Assembly: GCF_016583985.1 (NCBI RefSeq)
Contig: NZ_NRSD01000017.1
Coordinates: 1 to 64,000 of the forward strand
Length of the DNA: 64,000 nucleotides
DNA from: Thiocapsa imhoffii
GTDB lineage: Bacteria > Pseudomonadota > Gammaproteobacteria > Chromatiales > Chromatiaceae
Reading direction: 5' to 3'
The notes under the pieces are model-generated. The model searched no databases. It was not told the origin of the DNA and saw nothing but the letters and a program-made list of their open reading frames with translations. Both the position numbers and the translations under genes were made by a program. Below are positions 54,038 to 62,420 of this stretch, in pieces; position 1 is the first letter of the stretch, and every line of letters begins with the position of its first letter.

Positions 54038-54041
54038 TTTT
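54024..54041. promoter_or_regulatory. Operator-like palindrome upstream of the VPLPA-CTERM gene
   Basis: AAAATTGG-GG-CCAATTTT is a perfect 8-bp inverted repeat with a 2-bp centre, overlapping a candidate -35. It is likely a protein-binding site; the regulator is unknown. Confidence 0.55.
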
Positions 54042-54321
54042 CTGCTGTCGTGCGAGGCGAGTTGATCGGCGAGTCGGTCAGCATCCGGCCGGCCGCTCAT
54101 GAGGCGGTGACTGATCACCTCAGGGCACCTGGATCGTCTCGGCAAGGCCTCGTTAGCCACCTGGAAGGAATCTGTGCCATGCACATTATGTCTTATTTTG
54201 ACAATTTTTGTACACGTGTGAAGGGCTCGTATAACGGATCAGATGGCACTGTCCGCATCCTGATCGTCGACCGGCGGTGGCCGTCCTTGGCCAAGCGTCC
54301 GATGTGGGTCTGGGTGACTCC

Positions 54322-57093
54322 TCAGCTGGCCGCTTTTAGGGCCGCGTGCGCCGCGGCGAGACGCGCGACCGGAACGCGCGGACCCGAGCAACTCACATAG
54401 TCGAGTCCAGCCTCATGACAGAAGGCGATCGAGTCGGGATGGCCGCCGTGTTCGCCGCAGATGCCGACATGCAGATCCGGCTTGACCGAGCGGCCCCAAT
54501 CAACGGCGAGCTGCATGAGCTTGCCGACGCCTTTGCGATCCAAGACCTCGAAGGGATTGTCCTGCAGAATGCCCGATTGGTTGTAGAGAGGCAGGAACTT
54601 GTTCTCCGCGTCCTCGCGTGAGAAGGAAAAGGCCGCCTGCGTCAGATCGTTGGTGCCGAAGGAGAAGAACTCCGCCTCCTCCGCCAGTGATTCGGCGCGC
54701 ATACAGGCTCGCACCACCTCAATCATGGTGCCGAACTTGAACATCACGGGTTGTCCATAGGCGGCCGTGACCTCGGCGTGGATCTGATCGACATAGCCCT
54801 TGACCATCCGCAGTTCCTGAGCGGTGCAGACCTGCGGCACCTTGATCTGGGGATGAACCTCGATCCCGGCCTTGGCGCACTCGGCGGCGGCCTCGAGGAT
54901 CGCGCGGATCTGCATCTGATAGATCTCGGGGAAGGTGATACCAAGGCGCACGCCGCGATGTCCGAGCATGGGGTTGGTTTCGTAGAGTGCGCGCACCTTC
55001 CTCAGCATCGCTTCTTTCTTGGCGATCGCATCCTCGACGATCGTCGGGTCCATCATGCGACGCAGTGCATCGACGTCGTGACGGACATGGTCCGGCGAGT
55101 GCAAGAGCCCCATGGCTCCGGCGAGGACCGTCATGCCGCGGGTGGTGCCGGCGAGCACGCGCAGATCGGTGAGTTCGCGCTCAAGCACATGCTCGTCGGG
55201 CAGGAACTCATGGATGGGCGGGTCGAGCAACCGGATGGTGACGGGATTCGGCGCCATCACTTCGAATAAGTCGCGGAAGTCCTTGCGCTGCAAGGGCAGG
55301 AGCTTATCGAGCGCGGCCTGGCGTTGCTCGGGGGTCTCGGCGACGATCATCTCGATCACCACCGGGAGGCGCTCGACGTCGTTGAACATCCGCTCGGTTC
55401 GCGCCAGGCCGATCCCGACCGCACCATACTTGCGGGCGGCGCGCGCGTCCTCGGGGGTGTCCGCATTGGCCATGACCTTGAGGCGCGCCTGCTCGTCCGC
55501 CCATGCGAGCAGGACATCGAGTTCCGGCGTGAAGTCCGGTTCGACTGTCGGAATGGCGCCGAGATAGACCTTCCCCGAGGTGCCGTCGATGGTGATGACA
55601 TCGCCCTCTTTAAAGCTGGTCAGGCCGACCCGCGCTTCACGCCGATTGACGTCGACGCTGATTCCTTCCGCGCCGGCGACGCAGGGCTTGCCCATACCAC
55701 GCGCCACCACGGCGGCATGGGAGGTCTTTCCGCCACGGGAGGTGAGGATCCCCTCGGCGGCAAAGAAGCCATGGATGTCCTCCGGCTTGGTCTCCTCGCG
55801 CACCAGGATCACCTTTTGCCCGAGTTCATGCCCGAGGGTCTCGGCACGATCGGCGTCGAAGACGGCGATGCCCGCCGCCGCGCCGGGCGAGGCCGGGAGA
55901 CCCGTAGCCACTGCATCGGCCTTAATCGTGGGGTCAAGCCGAGGGAACAGCATCTGCTCGAGCAGGTCGGGTTGAATCCGCAGTAACGCCTCCTCCTTGC
56001 TGATCAGGCCCTCGCGTTCCATCTCGACCGAGGTGCGGACCATGGCCACTGCGTTCATCTTTCCGTTGCGTGTCTGCAAGCAGAAGAGTTGACCCCGCTC
56101 GATGGTGAACTCGAAATCCTGCACCTCACGGTAATGGGTTTCCAGTTTCTCACGCAGCACATCGAGTTGTGCCGCCATCTCCGGCATCTCGACACGCAAG
56201 CGATCGATGGGTTTGGGCGTGCGAATCCCGGCGACGACGTCTTCGCCCTGGGCATTGACCAGGTATTCGCCGTAGAGCTTGTTCTCCCCGGAGCCGGGGT
56301 TGCGGGTAAAGGCCACCCCGGTCGCCGAATCATCTCCACGGTTACCAAAGACCATGGTGACGACATTCACGGCGGTTCCATTGGCCATGTCCGGCGTGAT
56401 GTGGAACTGCTTGCGGTAGTCGACCGCGCGTTTGCCGCCCCAACTGTTGAACACGGCCTTGATGGCGATTTCCAACTGCTCGTAGGGGTCGCTCGGGAAG
56501 GGGCGCCCCGTGTGGGTCTCGACGACCTTCAGGAAGCGCTCGCTGACCTCCTTGAGGTCGTGCGCGCTGAGGTCGACGTCTTGTTTGGCATGTGCCGCGT
56601 TCTTGACCGCATCGAGTTCCTCATCAAACGCCTTGTCTGGCACGCCGAGGGCAACCTTGCCGAAGAGCTGGATAAAGCGACGATAGGCGTCGTAACCGAA
56701 GCGCGAATCGCCGGTCGAGCGGATCTCGCCTTGCAGGGTTACGGCATTGAGCCCCAGGTTGAGGATCGTGTCCATCATGCCGGGCATGGACATGGCCGAG
56801 CCGGAACGAACCGAGACCAACAATGGGTTCTCGGGGTCCCCGAAGCCCTTTCCGGTTTTCTGCTCAACGGCGCGCATCTGTTCACGGACCGCGTCCATCA
56901 GACCGTCCGGCAAGGCCCGGTTGGGAGCGTCGAGGTATTCGAGGCAAGCCGCGGTGGAAATGACGAAGCCAGGCGGCACGTTGAGACCCATCTGCGTCAT
57001 CTCGCAGAGGTTGGCCCCTTTGCCGCCGAGTAATTTCTTGTCTTTGCCGTTGCCTTCCTCGAATGCGAAGACGTGCTTGGTTGTCGTTGACAT
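54322..57093 (-). CDS. ppdK: Pyruvate, phosphate dikinase
   Basis: A 923-residue PPDK that interconverts pyruvate, ATP and phosphate with PEP, AMP and pyrophosphate. It has the N-terminal ATP-grasp domain (FEEGNGKDKKLLGGKGANLCEM), the phospho-histidine domain with GGKTSHAAVVARGMGKPCVAG (catalytic His in TSHA) and the C-terminal PEP/pyruvate TIM barrel (FGTNDLTQAAFSFSRED; CGEHGGHPDSIAF with catalytic Cys). PPDK fits gluconeogenic or pyrophosphate-conserving metabolism. The start at 57093 (MSTTTKHVFAFEEG) matches the family; AGAGAGG lies upstream at long spacing. No PPDK regulatory protein is adjacent. Confidence 0.97.
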   Translation of the reverse strand: MSTTTKHVFAFEEGNGKDKKLLGGKGANLCEMTQMGLNVPPGFVISTAACLEYLDAPNRALPDGLMDAVREQMRAVEQKTGKGFGDPENPLLVSVRSGSAMSMPGMMDTILNLGLNAVTLQGEIRSTGDSRFGYDAYRRFIQLFGKVALGVPDKAFDEELDAVKNAAHAKQDVDLSAHDLKEVSERFLKVVETHTGRPFPSDPYEQLEIAIKAVFNSWGGKRAVDYRKQFHITPDMANGTAVNVVTMVFGNRGDDSATGVAFTRNPGSGENKLYGEYLVNAQGEDVVAGIRTPKPIDRLRVEMPEMAAQLDVLREKLETHYREVQDFEFTIERGQLFCLQTRNGKMNAVAMVRTSVEMEREGLISKEEALLRIQPDLLEQMLFPRLDPTIKADAVATGLPASPGAAAGIAVFDADRAETLGHELGQKVILVREETKPEDIHGFFAAEGILTSRGGKTSHAAVVARGMGKPCVAGAEGISVDVNRREARVGLTSFKEGDVITIDGTSGKVYLGAIPTVEPDFTPELDVLLAWADEQARLKVMANADTPEDARAARKYGAVGIGLARTERMFNDVERLPVVIEMIVAETPEQRQAALDKLLPLQRKDFRDLFEVMAPNPVTIRLLDPPIHEFLPDEHVLERELTDLRVLAGTTRGMTVLAGAMGLLHSPDHVRHDVDALRRMMDPTIVEDAIAKKEAMLRKVRALYETNPMLGHRGVRLGITFPEIYQMQIRAILEAAAECAKAGIEVHPQIKVPQVCTAQELRMVKGYVDQIHAEVTAAYGQPVMFKFGTMIEVVRACMRAESLAEEAEFFSFGTNDLTQAAFSFSREDAENKFLPLYNQSGILQDNPFEVLDRKGVGKLMQLAVDWGRSVKPDLHVGICGEHGGHPDSIAFCHEAGLDYVSCSGPRVPVARLAAAHAALKAAS

Positions 57094-57259
57094 GAGTCTG
57101 AACTGCCTCTCTCGTTCCAATCGTTATGGGAAAACCGTTGCGTGAGCGTGGGGGGACGGTCCACCTCCGGCCCGTGCTATTGTCGCAAAGGTTGGCCTGT
57201 TGGTCGGGATGAATTTCACACCGATGTTCGTGTGGATTCCGGTAGGGCTGAAGTCCTAT

Positions 57260-59134
57260 TCAATATTCAAAATTCCAATCGTGTCCGACCCCATTGGAAA
57301 GAATGCGAACCCACTTCGCCGGCTCCGGTGGGGCGGGTGCGTCGCCCAAGAGCAGATGAATGGTGCCACGTCGGTGGAACCAGGTTGTCACCTGACTGGG
57401 GTCGGCAAGGCTGATCCGACGCTCGGCGCGCGCGAGTAGGCTCATGTAATCATCACGTTGCACGGACCCAGACAGCTGACTCAGGATCTGCTGGAGCGGG
57501 CCTGGGAGGAGCACGAAGAGGCCGGTGTCCGGAGCCTGTGCAAGGGTTCGTTGCACGATGCGGCGTGTGCGGGGATCGAGGAGGGTCGTGGCAAGCACCG
57601 GGGCGCGATCGGGGTAGCGTGCGCGCACCCGAGCGAGTGCCTGATCCGTGAGGCGGTCCAACCGCCGTTGATCCAGACCCTCGTCCGCGGGATCCGGGAG
57701 CGCCACGAGTAACCGCCGCAAGATGCCGAGTCCCTGTCGCGCCAGCAGGGTGGGTAGACCGCGCACGGCAAAGCGGTCGAGATCTTTCATCGGTTCCGAC
57801 AACTCGGCGTAGGGGATCAATTGGGGGTGATGTTTGAGCCGGTTGTCCCGGACCGGTGCGTAACTCCAGCCGTCGAGCGAGCGGTCCGCCGCCCAGCGTT
57901 CGTGTTCGATGATGGCCAACCGCTCGACTTCCATTGGGGTCATGATGAAGGATTCGACCATCTCCTCGGCCACGGCGCGGGAGTCGATCACCGCGAGTTT
58001 CGCCCAGACATGATCGGCTTGGTGACGGTTGGCTTGGCGATAGGATTCCGCCAACAACGGCCAGGGCTGACCAGCCGGCTCCCGAGCAGGATCGCGGCCC
58101 TGAGCGGCGATGCTATCGCGATAGTGGTCGTGAATGGTGCGGGCGACGTCATCCCCCGCGCCGTCGAGCAAGACCTCGGCACGGCAGGCCTCGCGTTGGT
58201 AGGCGATCGGGATGAGCTGTCCGTCCCATGGCGCGATCCGGTCGGTGTGGTGCTGATCAGGCTCATGGAGCTGTCCAGTCTCCAGGAGGATTGGGGGCGA
58301 GACACCCTGTTGGCGCGCCAGGATCTCACGAATCCGCGCGGCCGTTGCGAGACCTGCTCGCGCGGCGTCATCCAGGCAGACGATGGCGAGGGTGACCGGT
58401 CGTGCTGCTGCCGGACCCAGATCGATGTCTCGTCCTGCGCCCAGCTCCTCGGCGGCGCCCTCCGTGTCCGTCCCGTGGGAGTGCGCATCCAAGTGCATGG
58501 GGCGGGGCGCGCTGGGGTTGGTCAAGGCCGTGAGTGGGGCGAACGCGATGCTGGCGACCGCGCGTGCCTGAGGATAAGCGGCGAGGAAGCCGGTTTCGAC
58601 TTGCTGGCTCTGATGGCAGAAGATACTGACATGCGCACGATCATTGCCGTACTGAATGAGGCGTAGTGCGTGCACGAGCAGAGCCTGCGCGGGCGGGTCG
58701 AAACCGGCGATCAGCAGATGTGGCGACTGCCCAAAGCATGGGTCCATGCCCAGGTGCAGTGGCCAGCGTGATAACAGAATGCGCGCCGCGCGACTCTCGA
58801 TGCCGAAGGTTTCCAGGCGCACGGGGTGGTCCGGAGCCAGTACAGGAAGGTGTGGTGGCGCGTCCCCTCTGTGCATCAGGATCAGGCGGGAGTTCGGGCG
58901 ACTGGCGCGACGTCGTGGGGGCGGCCAGGACGCAATCAGTTGTTCGACCAAGCTGGTGGCATTCGGTGGATCGACCAGAATACAGGTGCCGACACCTTTG
59001 AGATCGAGGGTTGCGAGCCGTTGTGGATCGATCTGGGTGACACGACGACGGGTCGTGCGCAAGCCGGCGGCAACGGCGGACGCGAGTGGCTCCCGGCCGC
59101 AAACCACATTCAGGAGGGAGGTTGCGAGGAACAC
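57260..59134 (-). CDS. RyR-domain protein with Rossmann-like N-terminal regions
   Basis: A 624-residue soluble protein. Residues about 400-455 form a RyR domain (ERLAIIEHERWAADRSLDGW, then RDNRLKHHPQLIPYAELSEPMKDLDR), the repeat known from ryanodine receptors and scattered bacterial proteins. Residues about 1-60 and 137-200 look like degenerate TrkA-N/Rossmann units (HLLIAGFDPPAQALLVHALRL). The C terminus (about 520-600, VLLPGPLQQILSQLSG..YMSLLARAERR) faintly resembles SLOG-type folds (low confidence). No membrane segment is seen. The start is a GTG 7 bp after the LSDAT gene stop. It is probably a ligand sensor or scaffold; function unknown. Confidence 0.8.
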   Translation of the reverse strand: MFLATSLLNVVCGREPLASAVAAGLRTTRRRVTQIDPQRLATLDLKGVGTCILVDPPNATSLVEQLIASWPPPRRRASRPNSRLILMHRGDAPPHLPVLAPDHPVRLETFGIESRAARILLSRWPLHLGMDPCFGQSPHLLIAGFDPPAQALLVHALRLIQYGNDRAHVSIFCHQSQQVETGFLAAYPQARAVASIAFAPLTALTNPSAPRPMHLDAHSHGTDTEGAAEELGAGRDIDLGPAAARPVTLAIVCLDDAARAGLATAARIREILARQQGVSPPILLETGQLHEPDQHHTDRIAPWDGQLIPIAYQREACRAEVLLDGAGDDVARTIHDHYRDSIAAQGRDPAREPAGQPWPLLAESYRQANRHQADHVWAKLAVIDSRAVAEEMVESFIMTPMEVERLAIIEHERWAADRSLDGWSYAPVRDNRLKHHPQLIPYAELSEPMKDLDRFAVRGLPTLLARQGLGILRRLLVALPDPADEGLDQRRLDRLTDQALARVRARYPDRAPVLATTLLDPRTRRIVQRTLAQAPDTGLFVLLPGPLQQILSQLSGSVQRDDYMSLLARAERRISLADPSQVTTWFHRRGTIHLLLGDAPAPPEPAKWVRILSNGVGHDWNFEY

Positions 59135-59141
59135 GGGCGGC

Positions 59142-59897
59142 CTATCGGCGGTTGCTGGGTGCCAGTCGTGCGTGCAGAAACTGGGGCAACGAGGCCGCCG
59201 CCTCGTCCCACGGCATCACCTCGATCAGGGATCGGTCGATGGAGGCGAGCAGGGGGTCGACGGGGGCGTCCTGCGCTCCCTGTTGTCGCCACGCAACGAG
59301 CTGATCGGTCATGCCACCAGTACCGGCGAGCAGCAGCACGCGCCCGCGCTGCTTGAGCCAATGCCAGACGTCGAGACGGGTGATGTCACCACCCGCGGCA
59401 ACCAGCATGAGCGCGGGCTGACCCGCGGCGAGTTGGACCGCGGCCGCGCTGATCCAGGGCGATTCATCGCCCCAGTGCGCGCCGGGGATGAGCAGGATGT
59501 GGCTGTGATGGGGGTCGAGTCGAACCGGAGCCGCGGGACTCGTCGGCAGGGGGGTGACCGCACCCTGTGGCGCGATTCCGAGCAGTGGGAAGTGGGCGCG
59601 CGTGCGCATGCGCGCCTGCCCCATCGCCGCCATGACGCCGTAAGCCGTGCCGCCGTCGATGACGGCCGCGCCGACCTCGTCGAGGATCGGCGTGATCCGT
59701 TCGAAGATGGCCACCAGAGTAGCGGCGAGGTGGTCCGGGAGATTGCCCGCACCGCCAACGACCACCAGGAGAGGACGTGGACTCCGCAGGTCCAGTGACG
59801 CGAAGGCACGGGCCAGCTCCTGCGATGGGGTGCGTTGGGCGGTGGCGATCCAGACCCGCTGGCACGGAGGCGGATCCGCTATGTCAGCCTGTTCCAA
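59142..59897 (-). CDS. LSDAT/SLOG-family putative nucleotide sensor
   Basis: A 251-residue protein resembling prokaryotic LSDAT domains, the SLOG subfamily also found at the N terminus of TRPM channels. Ordered motifs are VVGGAG (46-51), AVIDGGTAYGVM (78-89), LLGIAPQG (105-112), LDPHHSHILLIPG (127-139), WGDES (142-146), LVAAGGD (165-171) and LLLAGTGGMTD (188-198). SLOG domains are proposed to bind nucleotides or NAD-derived ligands. The start is probably a TTG at 59897 with GAAGGG upstream, 6 bp after the osmC stop. The RyR gene follows 7 bp later. A joint signalling role is inference. Confidence 0.8.
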   Translation of the reverse strand: MEQADIADPPPCQRVWIATAQRTPSQELARAFASLDLRSPRPLLVVVGGAGNLPDHLAATLVAIFERITPILDEVGAAVIDGGTAYGVMAAMGQARMRTRAHFPLLGIAPQGAVTPLPTSPAAPVRLDPHHSHILLIPGAHWGDESPWISAAAVQLAAGQPALMLVAAGGDITRLDVWHWLKQRGRVLLLAGTGGMTDQLVAWRQQGAQDAPVDPLLASIDRSLIEVMPWDEAAASLPQFLHARLAPSNRR

Positions 59898-59903
59898 GGC
59901 CCT

Positions 59904-60365
59904 TCATTCCGAATGATGCAGGACGTTTCCGGCGGTGTCCTGCACCGTAACCCGCAGCGGGATGCCTTCCCGAATACTGGCCGAGACCACACAGAAATCC
60001 TCGAAGAGGTCCTTGCAGCGGGCGAAGCGAGGCGCCTGGATGACGACGTCTTCAAGAATCAAGGTCACCTCCAGCCGACCGACACGCAGGCGTTTTTTCG
60101 CATTGCGGACCATGACGCAGATGGCCTCGGCACGCACGCAGGACGCGGGTGGCTCCTCTTTGAAGACACAGTAGAGGAGACTTGCGCTGAGACAGTTGGC
60201 GGCCGCTGCCGCAAGCAGTCGCGAGGCGTTCGGACCCTGTTGCTCACCGAGCGGTGGCGGTTCATCCATGATGAGATCCGCCGCCCGTTTCCAATCAAAG
60301 GCGACCTTGATCTGAAACCCTTCCTGTTGCTCGAGATGGATCTTGAAACGGCCCTCTTCAGACAT
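59904..60365 (-). CDS. OsmC-family thiol peroxidase
   Basis: A 153-residue OsmC/Ohr-type protein that reduces organic hydroperoxides. The peroxidatic cysteine is Cys58 (AAAAANCLSASLLY) and the resolving one Cys125 (LFEDFCVVSASIREGI). It lacks features that would separate Ohr from YhfA-like OsmC proteins, so the exact substrate is open. GGAG precedes the ATG. It is followed at 6 bp by the LSDAT gene and preceded at 78 bp by a gamma-glutamylcyclotransferase-like gene, giving a thiol/redox theme. Confidence 0.9.
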   Translation of the reverse strand: MSEEGRFKIHLEQQEGFQIKVAFDWKRAADLIMDEPPPLGEQQGPNASRLLAAAAANCLSASLLYCVFKEEPPASCVRAEAICVMVRNAKKRLRVGRLEVTLILEDVVIQAPRFARCKDLFEDFCVVSASIREGIPLRVTVQDTAGNVLHHSE

Positions 60366-60443
60366 GGCGTTGGCTCCGGTGCAATGGGTACGGGGACAGA
60401 TCGTTGAGTTGAATAGGTTGGACGTCGTGACATGACGTCGTGG

Positions 60444-60923
60444 TTACGGGCTTTGCCCATCCTCCGATGGGGGCCGGTCGAGCGCTCGGCGGGGTGTGGT
60501 GTAGGCTGGTCGGCGCGGATTCTTCGGATCACGAACGCAGCGGATCCCGGCGGCGCGAATCGAATCGGGAGCGGCTGCGAAGGCGCGCCAATCGCCTGCG
60601 TGAATGATGGCCCGATCCTTCACCGACCCGCGGTAGAGATAGATCCAGACGCGGCCATAGGGCGAGGGCAGCAACTGGCGGTCGTAGAGACGCGGATAGT
60701 CCTCGAGCCGATCGAGTTGACGCAAGCCGGCGCGATCGACGCGATAAACCTCACCGTGAATTGGGCTGACGCCGCCACGCACGGCACCAGGATAGGCTCC
60801 GAGTAAGTAGAGGGTGAAGCAGGGTGCCGTGCGCAAGGGTCCGAGACGCTCGGCATGGGCGAGCAGGTGATGATTCACCTGTCCACGGAGCAGGGTGCCG
60901 TAGACGAAGACCCGATGGTGCAT
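60444..60923 (-). CDS. Gamma-glutamylcyclotransferase-like protein
   Basis: A 159-residue AIG2/GGCT-like protein with the substrate loop VFVYGTLLRGQVNHHLL and the catalytic glutamate in RLEDYPRLYDR. Family members release 5-oxoproline from gamma-glutamyl amines, amino acids or glutathione; the substrate here is not known. GGAGG lies 6 bases before the ATG at 60923, which decides the start over 60941. It follows the glycosyltransferase by 14 bp. The C-terminal tail (about 135-159) is Pro/Arg-rich. Confidence 0.87.
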   Translation of the reverse strand: MHHRVFVYGTLLRGQVNHHLLAHAERLGPLRTAPCFTLYLLGAYPGAVRGGVSPIHGEVYRVDRAGLRQLDRLEDYPRLYDRQLLPSPYGRVWIYLYRGSVKDRAIIHAGDWRAFAAAPDSIRAAGIRCVRDPKNPRRPAYTTPRRALDRPPSEDGQSP

Positions 60924-60937
60924 CTGAACCTCCAGAC

Positions 60938-62047
60938 TCAAGGCGCCAGACCAAGTGCACGCAGATGCCCTGCGGTACTGGCGATGGTGTGATAATCGGC
61001 CACCGCCTGTTGCAGGGCAAGTCGATCTGGTGGTGTGTCGAGTGCCACCGTGATTGCTGCGGCGAGGGCCTCCGGATCCTCCATCGGGACCAGGTGGCCA
61101 TAGCGCCCGTTCTGGGTGATTTCACGGGGTCCGCTTGGGCAATCGGTTGCGACCACCGGGATCCCCAAGGCCAGGGCCTCGGTCAACACCGTCGGTGAGC
61201 CCTCCCAGATCGACGAGAGCACGAACAGATCGCAGCGCGCGAGATAGGCATAGGGATTCGGACGAAAACCGGGAAGAGACAACGCCTCCTGGATCCCCAG
61301 GTCCAGGGCTAGGGCTTCGAGTGCCGCGCGGGCGCCCGGCTCACCGTCGCCGAGGATCAGAAGCCGACAGGGGCGGCGGGCATGCACGATCGCAAAGGCG
61401 CGGAGCAGGGTGGGGAAATCCTTCTGGCGGGTGAGGCGACCTGAACCAACCAGCACCGGAGTCGTCTTCGGCGACAGAAAGGGATGTACAACTGGCTCAG
61501 CGGCTTGCTCGAACAGATCATGGGCGATCACCGGATTATGGATCACGGTGATCCGCTCCGCCGGCAGGCCCGTGATCCGGGCCGTGTCGTCCGCGACGCC
61601 TTGGGAGACGGCGACGATGGCATGGGCACGTGGGTAGAGCCACCGCATGGGCAGATAATAGGCGAGCCGACGCAGGAGGTTGCTGTGCTCCAGCGCTTTC
61701 GACAGATGTGTGTCCATGCGCACGACGATGCGTGTCGATCCGCCCGCTAGGGCTCCGGCGAGTAAGGCGATGCGATTGCCGCGGTTCTTGGCGGTGAGCA
61801 GCGCGGGCGGACGTTCACGGCGAAGATACCGCACCAGCGGCAGCAGACAGAGGGCGGTGTGTGAGGAGCCGAGGCGAATGATGTTCACGCCCACCGGGAG
61901 CTTGGCGAAATGCGGACCACGTGCCTTGACCAACAACAAATCAACGGCGAAGCCCTGGTCGAGGAAGCCCTGGCAGAGATTGACGATCACGCGCTCCACC
62001 CCGCCGTCCCCGGAGAAGGATACGAATATCGCCAGGCGTGTGGTCAT
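60938..62047 (-). CDS. Family 4 glycosyltransferase
   Basis: A 369-residue GT-B fold glycosyltransferase. The N-terminal acceptor domain starts SFSGDGGVERVIVNLCQGF; the C-terminal donor domain has GSGRLTRQKDFPTLLRAFA, LLILGDGEPG and the GT4 EGSPTVLTEALALGIPVVATDCPSGPREI motif. It should transfer a nucleotide-activated sugar in the cytoplasm, perhaps for polysaccharide or lipid glycan. It is the first gene of the leftward run to the RyR gene. Acceptor and donor are unknown. Confidence 0.9.
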   Translation of the reverse strand: MTTRLAIFVSFSGDGGVERVIVNLCQGFLDQGFAVDLLLVKARGPHFAKLPVGVNIIRLGSSHTALCLLPLVRYLRRERPPALLTAKNRGNRIALLAGALAGGSTRIVVRMDTHLSKALEHSNLLRRLAYYLPMRWLYPRAHAIVAVSQGVADDTARITGLPAERITVIHNPVIAHDLFEQAAEPVVHPFLSPKTTPVLVGSGRLTRQKDFPTLLRAFAIVHARRPCRLLILGDGEPGARAALEALALDLGIQEALSLPGFRPNPYAYLARCDLFVLSSIWEGSPTVLTEALALGIPVVATDCPSGPREITQNGRYGHLVPMEDPEALAAAITVALDTPPDRLALQQAVADYHTIASTAGHLRALGLAP

Positions 62048-62420
62048 GTACGCGATCCCGGTGGGCCAAAACGTTTGGTCGTCACGGCAGGCTCAACAGA
62101 GCCAGCAGCGAGACCTGATGTGGTGTTGAGAATGGCGCAAGGATAACAGGAATCGCGGTGTGAACTGGGCGACGCAGTGGACCCCGAGCAGAGCCTTCGC
62201 CGCGGAGCGGGCAGCGGTGCGTTGAGTAACCCGTTGACGCCGCGCGGGCCGGTCGGGTGTGCCAACCGACCGCGTGGACGGTTCAGCTCACCCCGATTCC
62301 GTTTGGTCTATAGTTGAAAAGGTATTCCGTGGTGGCGGCACCTGAGAGTGTCCCACCGCGTCCGAGCGGCGGAGATCGTGCCGCCACCATGATCCGAGGG
62401 AATGGGGCGAGGAAAGACCG
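62048..62420. other. 373-bp divergent intergenic region
   Basis: Between the glycosyltransferase (minus) and the beta-propeller gene (plus). No gene seen. A TATAGT -10-like element (62309-62314) points right, without a good -35. Short GC-rich repeats around 62330-62400 could form hairpins. Confidence 0.5.

Larger units (their letters stand above)
53873..54321. other. AT-rich intergenic region between ppdK and the VPLPA-CTERM gene
   Basis: This 449-bp region is clearly less GC-rich than its surroundings around 54001-54045 and 54180-54240. It holds the palindrome and candidate promoter at 54009-54041. A second promoter-like pair points right (TTGTAC 54208-54213, 16 bp, TATAAC 54230-54235). A short frame from 54178 (GGAAGGAAT upstream) is not convincing. 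Confidence 0.55.

Noticed and set aside
54178..54400. Short plus-strand frame starting MHIMSYFDNFC with GGAAGGAAT upstream
   Set aside because: It overlaps the 3' end of ppdK in antisense, the second half is the shadow of ppdK, and no family is recognised. A small gene cannot be fully excluded.
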